A stretch of DNA of 7,815 nt from Melioribacter sp. (GTDB lineage: Bacteria > Bacteroidota > Ignavibacteria > Ignavibacteriales > Melioribacteraceae), in NCBI GenBank assembly GCA_016841125.1, contig JAENZU010000141.1, positions 1 to 7,815 on the forward strand, in the 5' to 3' direction. The notes beneath the pieces were generated by a model. The model did not search any database and was not told the DNA's origin. It was given only the letters and a program-made list of their open reading frames with translations. A program made the position numbers and the translations under genes. Below are positions 1 through 5,080 of the stretch, one piece after another; the stretch's first letter is position 1, and every line of letters starts with the position of its first letter.

Positions 1-52
1 AATTAATAAAAGGAATTTATAAAAATGATGTGATAAATTTTTAAGAAGAATA

Positions 53-87
53 AAAGTTCCACCCCTCCCCCCAGCGGATGGAACTTT
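53..87 (-). terminator. Intrinsic terminator after the DUF5916 gene
   Basis: A perfect 9-bp inverted repeat (AAAGTTCCA / TGGAACTTT) starts 5 bases after the TAG stop. On the minus strand the second arm runs into a T-rich tract (TTTATTCTTCTT). The 17-nt loop is unusually rich in G on the transcript (GGGGGGAGGGG). The remaining bases 1-52 are AT-rich, and I see no gene start or other element in them. Confidence 0.7.
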
Positions 88-92
88 ATAAA

Positions 93-2744
93 CTAAACAT
101 CCAACCAGTATGAAAATTTTACGAGAAAAATATTGTTCGATACCGACCGCCATAAATCAGAAAAATCGCGCCCGAACTTGAAATCTCCAGGGTTTTTAAA
201 GTTTACTTTATCGTGGGTCCATACAAAGAAGAATACTGAACCTGGGAAGACCTCATATCTGAGCACAAGATTTCCGCGGAGTGATTTGAAATTAAAATCG
301 GGATTACTAAATCTAAATTTCTCAACCGGTCCATTTCCATCCGGGTCAACAACATACTCATCCCCGTCAGAATCGTATGTAATTGTTGAGCTATTTTCTC
401 CGTATATATTTGTTTCATAGGTTTTTGGTGCAGCAAGCTCCTTAAATTGATCATATTTACCGACGGAAAAGAGAGGCTGTAAAAATAATTGCAGACTAAG
501 CTGCGGAGTGAAAGTCCAATTAACACGGATGTTTCCTGAAACAGTTTCCTGGTTTATCCTGCCGAAAATGTGCCTTGTTTGATACGTGTTCACTGCCGCG
601 GGGTCATTAATATTATTGACCCACTGAAATCCTTCTTTTCTGTACTCGTACCCCGGTCCTACACTCAAGTTTAACTGTGGACTCGGTTTCCATTCCAATT
701 CGATGCCGTAACTCATATAATAACTTTTTAAAACATCTCGCGAGTATTCTCCATTTAATGAAACGATTATATCTTTTCGGCTATCGGTCGAGAAATACAT
801 ATCAAAAAAGTAATCAGATGGAATTTTAGCCATCGGACCGCCTCTGGTTAAGGATGGTGAATATCTTTCGAAATCGTATCCGCCTCTGAATTCTATGTTA
901 TAATAATTTTCAAACTGAAAAAAACTGAATAACATTAAACCGTTAGTCTGCACATCTCCATCAAAATTGTAAGTTCTGAAATGAGAAAGATAAATATTCT
1001 TACGTCTGAACAAACCGTCAGGCTCATACCATCGGTATCCCATAACCATGTGTCCGTTAATTCGGTCTGCCATCCATTGAAATCCGAGATCGTTATTTTC
1101 AAACCCGGGAGATATAAGGCCAAGTGCTGTATTTATATAAAAATTACCTTTTTGTTTGTTAAGCATTATTCTGGAATAATAACCTGATAAATAATTCCTG
1201 TTTGTATTCAGTCTGGCAAATGATGCGTCCGGTCTCTGAAAATAGCGGTAAGGTCTTTTTTGAAGACTCGTGAGATAATCGGTTGAACCGTGAGTGTAAC
1301 TGCCGATAACAGAAGCATTAAGTGCATATTCATCATCTTTGCCAATCATCGTCCAGCCATCCAATCCAAAAGTGTATGCCTGATCTGCAAGAGAAGCATT
1401 TAAATTCGGATCACTCAAATCGCGATTCACACTCGTAAATATCATTCCAATACCTTGTTTACCGCTATTAATTTCTTTTAGTGTTCTAACTACACCATAG
1501 TGAGTTAGAGGTTCAACTTCTTCTTTGATATTTAATCCTTCATCTGAAAGTACTTTTGCAAAGGTTCTTTCGGTTACGGCGCTCATCGCACCGAACGACC
1601 AGGAATCCGCGAGTTTACCGGTTAATTTTGCTGCGCCCAAAATTCTTGTTTCAGTTGGGTAATCAACATTGCCGTCATTTACAATATCTCCCTGTGGTGA
1701 TCTTCCAACTCTTCTCGAATAAAATAAAGCCGGTATTCCAAAATTAAATCCCCAGTTATTATTTACGCCGCCGAAACCGAAACTAAAAATATTGGAGCCT
1801 TCAATAAAAAAGGGTCTTTTTTCATCAAAGTATGTTTCGAATGCAGAAAGGTTAACAACCGCCGGGTCAACCTCAACTTGACCGAAATCGGGATTAATTG
1901 TTGCATCAATCGTCATATTGCTTCCAAGCCCTACTTTTAGATCAGCACCGATAGAAGTTCTATACTGGTTGCCTTTATAAAACGGGTCATCGGCATAGTG
2001 CCTAAGAAATTGTGCTTTCTGAACAACATACGGAAGTACTTCAAATCTCTGTTTCGGTTTTATTCCTTCAAGTCCTTTTAATTCAGCAAAGTGGGAAACA
2101 AATCCGCTTTCCTCTTTAGGAACCATTACATAATAAGAACTCTCTTTTTTGCGTTTGATATCCCTGTTAAAATTTACTCCCCAAATCATCTCTTCGGAAT
2201 TTCTAAATCGTAACTGCGAAAAGGGGATTTTCATTTCAAAAGACCATCCATCGTTATCTATAAAAGTTTTGGCTTCCCAAACACCGTCCCATGAGTCGTC
2301 ATCCCAACTGTCATTATATAAAACTCCGTCCCACAAACTTCCTCCGGGATTGACGGCAAAATAGTACCCGGTCCGTTTGTCGTTGTAGGGATCAACAAAA
2401 AAGAAGAACCAGTCAGATTCGTTATGACTGTCGCGCCGCATCAGACTTGCATCTATAGAATCGGGGTTGGAATCATAAAGTTTTGCGGCTATGTAAAGAT
2501 TTTCATCATCGTAGGCAACCCATACATTTGATTTTTCTGATGCAGTTTCGCCCTCTACCGGGTCTCTTTGAGTGAATTGGTTTACCGGGGAATTTGTCCA
2601 GATCTCTTCATTAAGTATTCCGTCCAAAATAATTTTGTTATTGATTTTGTAAGCCCGAACTTCTTGAGAATGGATTGCGCCGGAGAAAGATGTTGTTAAA
2701 AAGGCGAGAAAAAATAAAATTAAAATTGTATTTCTTTTTTTCAT
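93..2744 (-). CDS. DUF5916 family outer-membrane protein with N-terminal CBM9-like domain
   Basis: Complete protein of 883 residues. Residues 1-26 form a Sec signal peptide (MKKR, then a hydrophobic core, cleavage probably near SGAIHS). Residues about 33-225 resemble the carbohydrate-binding family 9-like domain that opens DUF5916 proteins (LDGILNEEIW; the WVAYDDENLYIAAKLYD strand region). From about 235 to the end the protein alternates aromatic and polar residues like an outer-membrane beta-barrel. The family signature is at 283-320, with INPDFGQVEVDPA followed by EKRPFFIEGSNIF. The length is normal for the family. Substrate and function are unknown, and a role in binding or passing a polymer at the outer membrane is only inferred. 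An acidic DSDGD...DPDGNG loop near residues 788-803 looks able to bind calcium. The ATG is supported by AGGGA four bases upstream, but that site lies inside an inverted repeat. The gene starts 65 nt after the DUF4252 lipoprotein gene and may be read partly from that operon. Confidence 0.9.
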   Translation of the reverse strand: MKKRNTILILFFLAFLTTSFSGAIHSQEVRAYKINNKIILDGILNEEIWTNSPVNQFTQRDPVEGETASEKSNVWVAYDDENLYIAAKLYDSNPDSIDASLMRRDSHNESDWFFFFVDPYNDKRTGYYFAVNPGGSLWDGVLYNDSWDDDSWDGVWEAKTFIDNDGWSFEMKIPFSQLRFRNSEEMIWGVNFNRDIKRKKESSYYVMVPKEESGFVSHFAELKGLEGIKPKQRFEVLPYVVQKAQFLRHYADDPFYKGNQYRTSIGADLKVGLGSNMTIDATINPDFGQVEVDPAVVNLSAFETYFDEKRPFFIEGSNIFSFGFGGVNNNWGFNFGIPALFYSRRVGRSPQGDIVNDGNVDYPTETRILGAAKLTGKLADSWSFGAMSAVTERTFAKVLSDEGLNIKEEVEPLTHYGVVRTLKEINSGKQGIGMIFTSVNRDLSDPNLNASLADQAYTFGLDGWTMIGKDDEYALNASVIGSYTHGSTDYLTSLQKRPYRYFQRPDASFARLNTNRNYLSGYYSRIMLNKQKGNFYINTALGLISPGFENNDLGFQWMADRINGHMVMGYRWYEPDGLFRRKNIYLSHFRTYNFDGDVQTNGLMLFSFFQFENYYNIEFRGGYDFERYSPSLTRGGPMAKIPSDYFFDMYFSTDSRKDIIVSLNGEYSRDVLKSYYMSYGIELEWKPSPQLNLSVGPGYEYRKEGFQWVNNINDPAAVNTYQTRHIFGRINQETVSGNIRVNWTFTPQLSLQLFLQPLFSVGKYDQFKELAAPKTYETNIYGENSSTITYDSDGDEYVVDPDGNGPVEKFRFSNPDFNFKSLRGNLVLRYEVFPGSVFFFVWTHDKVNFKNPGDFKFGRDFSDLWRSVSNNIFLVKFSYWLDV

Positions 2745-2748
2745 TTTA

Positions 2749-2788
2749 TCCCTGGATAATCTGTTTTTGTATTTAGACTATCCAGGGA
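2749..2788 (-). promoter_or_regulatory. Inverted repeat covering the ribosome binding site of the DUF5916 gene
   Basis: A perfect 10-bp inverted repeat, TCCCTGGATA and TATCCAGGGA, is separated by 20 nt. The arm nearest the gene contains the Shine-Dalgarno-like AGGGA and ends four bases before the ATG at 2744. No T-run follows, so it is not a terminator. In RNA read through from the upstream operon it could form a hairpin that hides the ribosome binding site. As DNA it could be an operator, with each half-site one turn or more apart. Which of these applies cannot be told from the sequence. Confidence 0.55.
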
Positions 2789-2801
2789 CAAAATGGTTGC
2801 A
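2773..2801 (-). promoter_or_regulatory. Possible ECF-type promoter before the DUF5916 gene
   Basis: On the minus strand TGCAAC (2796-2801) is followed after 16 nt by AGTCTAA (2773-2779, counting the AAC-to-AGTC gap). This resembles the stronger TGTAAC - 17 nt - CGTCTT element before the sigma gene in this window, with one mismatch in each box and one base less spacing. If real, transcription would start near 2766, between the two arms of the inverted repeat, so the repeat could not fold in that transcript. The match is weak and short motifs arise by chance in AT-rich DNA. Confidence 0.35.
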
Positions 2802-2809
2802 TAACATTA

Positions 2810-3370
2810 TTAATTATTTGCCATTTGGAATTTTAACCCGTGTTCACGTATGGCAACTTCTATAATTCTATCCAAGTTGCCGTTCAGATCTACCATAAAC
2901 AATTCTCTATCATTGAAGCCGACCACAAACATTTCATTTAGACTGTCAATCATATTGTCACGAATAAAAACAGCCACCATTTCATTCGAACTTCTTGTTT
3001 TAACAATATAATGCCAGCCCTCCAGTTTCATCTGGTTTTCAATACCGTCCAGCATCATTTTGCAGTCTACATTATCAGGGTCGGAGAATTCATCCAATTC
3101 ATAAAAGCCAAATTGAATTCTCGAAACTTGTGCGAGCAATTCATCAATGTTTTCTTCTGTGTCTGCCATTCTTACAATCATGCTTGCCAGCAGTATTCCC
3201 GATTGACCGATCGACAGCTCAATTCTTCTGTGAAAATCCTGCTGATTTTTAGCCAACAGACTATTTCTAATACTTCGAAATTCAGAATTAACACCGATAC
3301 AGCCGTTTAAGAAAATAGATGAAGCTAAAATAATAAGCAGAAGCGGCAGCTTATTTTTTATCAGTTTCAT
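2810..3370 (-). CDS. DUF4252 lipoprotein (diverged paralogue)
   Basis: A 186-residue predicted lipoprotein. Residues 1-23 form a lipoprotein signal with the lipobox LNGC, so Cys24 is the expected lipidated residue and the mature protein should sit on a membrane facing the periplasm or outside. The rest aligns by eye with the DUF4252 protein encoded just upstream: GWHYIVKTRSSNE here matches KWDRIVRTRSKNE there, and both then have a short strand, a hydrophobic VVGF/VVTAF strand and a D.NG.LD / GDINLE segment. The family has no known biochemical activity. I chose the ATG at 3370 because it begins the lipoprotein signal and has AGGA 8 bases upstream. The reading frame stays open 24 codons further up, but that would bury the signal sequence. 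The start overlaps the end of the upstream gene by 20 nt, implying translational coupling. Confidence 0.85.
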   Translation of the reverse strand: MKLIKNKLPLLLIILASSIFLNGCIGVNSEFRSIRNSLLAKNQQDFHRRIELSIGQSGILLASMIVRMADTEENIDELLAQVSRIQFGFYELDEFSDPDNVDCKMMLDGIENQMKLEGWHYIVKTRSSNEMVAVFIRDNMIDSLNEMFVVGFNDRELFMVDLNGNLDRIIEVAIREHGLKFQMANN

Positions 3371-3923
3371 CGCCGTCTTCCTTTTTAATTTTATCCAAAC
3401 TCGGGATATCAAATTTTGAAGTAAGCTTTCCGATAGTCTCAAGATTTATATCGCCAACAATATTTACAAAAGCGGCTTCACCATCAACATCGAAAGCTGT
3501 TACAACCAACCCTTGGATGATATCGTTGCTGCCGGTTTTAATATAAACGTTTGCAGATTCATTTTTGCTTCTGGTGCGCACAATTCTGTCCCACTTCTTT
3601 CCGGTAAGTTCTTTATCAACAGATTCCATTTTACTCTTTATTTGGGCAAGGTTTTTTTCTGTTACACTGAAAGCGTTTACTTTAATCAGCTTAAGACCAT
3701 TAATTAAGCTGGATAATTCTTCGTCTTCGCTTTTAGTCATTTTCGAGACCATTCTGAGTAAGTGCTCTTCAATAAATACTTCGGCTACCATTTCATCAGT
3801 TTCGAGCGATTGCAGATCCCCGAAATTTATATAACCAGGTTCCGATGTATATTCTTTTTTCTGAGCCGATAAAATTGCAGTAAGGGCAAGGAAGATTACA
3901 AAATATTTACTTAGGGTTTTCAT
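3351..3923 (-). CDS. Exported DUF4252 protein
   Basis: A 190-residue protein with a cleavable-looking signal peptide (residues 1-20, ending AILSA before QKK) and no lipobox cysteine, so it is predicted to be released into the periplasm or anchored only by partners. After PGYINFGDLQSL (29-40), typical of the start of DUF4252 domains, come an acidic helical stretch and the strands KVNAFSV (81-87), WDRIVRTRS (111-119), ANVYIK (124-129), IQGLVVTAFD (136-145) and AFVNIVGDINLE (151-162). Function is unknown. The family often accompanies ECF sigma factors in this group of bacteria, as here. The C-terminal tail (about 178-190) is highly charged, and its codons double as the leader of the next gene. 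The ATG shares an ATGA overlap with the upstream stop and has a strong ribosome binding site (AGAAGGAG). Confidence 0.88.
   Translation of the reverse strand: MKTLSKYFVIFLALTAILSAQKKEYTSEPGYINFGDLQSLETDEMVAEVFIEEHLLRMVSKMTKSEDEELSSLINGLKLIKVNAFSVTEKNLAQIKSKMESVDKELTGKKWDRIVRTRSKNESANVYIKTGSNDIIQGLVVTAFDVDGEAAFVNIVGDINLETIGKLTSKFDIPSLDKIKKEDGDETDKK
3377..3384 (-). promoter_or_regulatory. Ribosome binding site of the DUF4252 lipoprotein gene
   Basis: AAAGGAAG on the minus strand places AGGA 8 bases before the ATG at 3370. It lies inside the last codons of the upstream DUF4252 gene and decides the start over the longer open frame to 3442. Confidence 0.6.
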
Positions 3924-4486
3924 TTTACTTCTCCTTCTATTAGGATTTTATTTACGTAATTAATTCCTTCTTGAATCGGTTTTGCTACGCGCGAAGTCAA
4001 AACGTCTTCTTCAATTGTATTTTTTGTCTGATTGAAAATTTTACTTACGATGAGCAGCGATTCTTTTGTTTGGAGTTCTGCCAATGTAAGTTCCTGTTGT
4101 GAGTAATCGTTGTAATAATCGCTGGGTCTAACAATAAGCACAGTTATTATCAGTAAAATTGCCAAACCGGTGACAGCCATCGAAGCAACAGGTTTGGAAA
4201 CAAATATCATTATAAGATCGGAGAAAACCCCTTTCGGTTTCTCTCCTTTTACACCGGTTTTTGATTTTATAATTTCAGAAAGTTCAGCCGGGCATTCATC
4301 AATTTTTATGTTTTTTACAGTTGCAGCCGTACGTTTATACTCGTCAAACATATTTTTAATTTCTTTGTTTTTGCGCGCCGCCAGCAGCACACTAAACTTA
4401 TCTTTAAGTGAAGCATCTCCATAAGCAGCGGCTATTATTTTATTTTGCAAAGCTTCGGGTATTTTAGAATACTTCATGCGGTTCAT
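3920..4486 (-). CDS. Single-span membrane protein, putative anti-sigma factor
   Basis: A 188-residue protein encoded directly after the ECF sigma gene, the usual place for a cognate anti-sigma factor. Residues 1-90 are a charged, mostly helical, predicted cytoplasmic part. One membrane span lies at about 99-119 (the VTGLAILLIITVLIV core). Residues 120-188 should face the periplasm and look helical. I see no HxxxCxxC zinc anti-sigma motif; the only cysteine is Cys65. The assignment therefore rests on gene order and topology, not on a recognised domain. The predicted role is to hold the sigma factor at the inner membrane until an envelope signal is sensed. The start at 4486 is preferred to Met4 (4477) because AGGA lies 11 bases upstream of it and 20 from the other. 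The gene overlaps the sigma gene by 23 nt and the next gene by 4 nt. Confidence 0.72.
   Translation of the reverse strand: MNRMKYSKIPEALQNKIIAAAYGDASLKDKFSVLLAARKNKEIKNMFDEYKRTAATVKNIKIDECPAELSEIIKSKTGVKGEKPKGVFSDLIMIFVSKPVASMAVTGLAILLIITVLIVRPSDYYNDYSQQELTLAELQTKESLLIVSKIFNQTKNTIEEDVLTSRVAKPIQEGINYVNKILIEGEVK
3931..3938 (-). promoter_or_regulatory. Strong ribosome binding site of the exported DUF4252 gene
   Basis: AGAAGGAG with AGGAG 7 bases before the ATG at 3923 is the best Shine-Dalgarno match in the window. It lies within the end of the anti-sigma-like gene. It suggests that the DUF4252 protein is made in larger amounts than the regulators encoded ahead of it. Confidence 0.65.
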
Positions 4487-5000
4487 AATTTTTTAATTCC
4501 TCTTGTAATTTTTTTCTGGCTCTCAAAATGTAAACTTTAACGGTATTCAACGGTAGATCAAGAGCCTTGCTGATTTCTTTATATTTCAATCCTTGAATTT
4601 CATAAAGCACCAAAACCGATTTAAGATTTTCGGGCATATTTTGAATTGCATCTTTTACTTTGTCACTAAGCATATTTACATGAGCGCTCTGCTCAGGGGT
4701 TTGATGATCATTTGCATCGGAAAAATTTTCGGCAAATTCATCATCAAAAACATACTCATGTTTCATAATTGTTTTTCTCTTTCTAATTTGGTCGATGCAG
4801 ATATTATGAGTTGTTTTCATCAACCATGTTTTGGCTGCTAAATAATTGAATTTTCCCATGTTGTTCCAAAGTCTAATAAAAACTTCCTGAGTTGCATCGT
4901 CTGCATCTATTTTATTTTTCAGCATATAAAGTGAATAACTGTAAATGTTATTTTTATACTGCTGAAATAAGTATCGATATCGTAATTCTGCAATTTTCAT
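4464..5000 (-). CDS. ECF (extracytoplasmic function) RNA polymerase sigma factor
   Basis: A 178-residue sigma-70 family protein of the ECF type, holding only regions 2 and 4. Region 2 spans about 10-78: DADDATQEVFIRLWNN (32-47) is the core-binding helix, and TWLMKTTHNICIDQIRKRK (58-76) is the part that reads and melts the -10 element. A variable acidic linker (84-108) follows. Region 4 spans about 112-168, with MPENLKSVLVLYEIQGL and the helix-turn-helix YKEISKALDLPLNTVKVYI (140-158) that reads the -35 element. The length is typical. The ATG has GGTGA 7 bases upstream. The gene opens an overlapping operon with a membrane anti-sigma candidate and two DUF4252 genes. A matching ECF promoter lies immediately in front, so it most likely activates its own operon. 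Confidence 0.95.
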   Translation of the reverse strand: MKIAELRYRYLFQQYKNNIYSYSLYMLKNKIDADDATQEVFIRLWNNMGKFNYLAAKTWLMKTTHNICIDQIRKRKTIMKHEYVFDDEFAENFSDANDHQTPEQSAHVNMLSDKVKDAIQNMPENLKSVLVLYEIQGLKYKEISKALDLPLNTVKVYILRARKKLQEELKNYEPHEVF

Positions 5001-5016
5001 TTTTCTTTCACCATTA

Positions 5017-5045
5017 AAGACGAAGTGTAATGGAAATTTGTTACA
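5017..5045 (-). promoter_or_regulatory. ECF-type promoter of the sigma operon
   Basis: On the minus strand TGTAAC (5040-5045) and CGTCTT (5017-5022) stand with 17 nt between AAC and CGTC. This is the known ECF pattern of an AAC-containing -35 and a CGTC-containing -10 at 16-17 nt. Transcription would start near 5010, leaving a leader of about ten bases that holds the GGTGA ribosome binding site. Its place directly before the sigma gene fits autoregulation. The rest of the 80-nt gap to recD2 shows no terminator hairpin. Confidence 0.7.
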
Positions 5046-5080
5046 GATTTTGGTGTAAAGATTTAAGAAATAAAAATAAG

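Noticed and set aside
133..420. Plus-strand open frames lying inside the minus-strand genes (for example 133-420, 2149-2364, 3565-3834, 4170-4424, 6220-6456).
   Set aside because: Each lies antisense within a well-supported gene. They show no recognisable domain, and the conserved protein sequence is on the minus strand.
203..526. A 107-codon minus-strand open frame in another frame of the DUF5916 gene, and a similar one at 935-1123.
   Set aside because: Both are fully contained in the barrel coding sequence in a shifted frame. The barrel frame is continuous from signal peptide to stop, so these are not frameshift remnants.
2745..2809. The inverted repeat before the DUF5916 gene as a terminator of the sigma operon.
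   Set aside because: No T-run follows either arm on the minus strand, and the 20-nt loop is long for an intrinsic terminator.
3371..3442. A 24-codon upstream extension of the DUF4252 lipoprotein gene, starting at 3442.
   Set aside because: It would put a charged segment ahead of a clear lipoprotein signal peptide and enlarge the overlap with the upstream gene to 92 nt. The ATG at 3370 has a good ribosome binding site.
4475..4477. Met4 as the start of the anti-sigma-like protein.
   Set aside because: AGGA is 20 bases away from this codon and 11 from the one at 4486. It remains possible but is less favoured.
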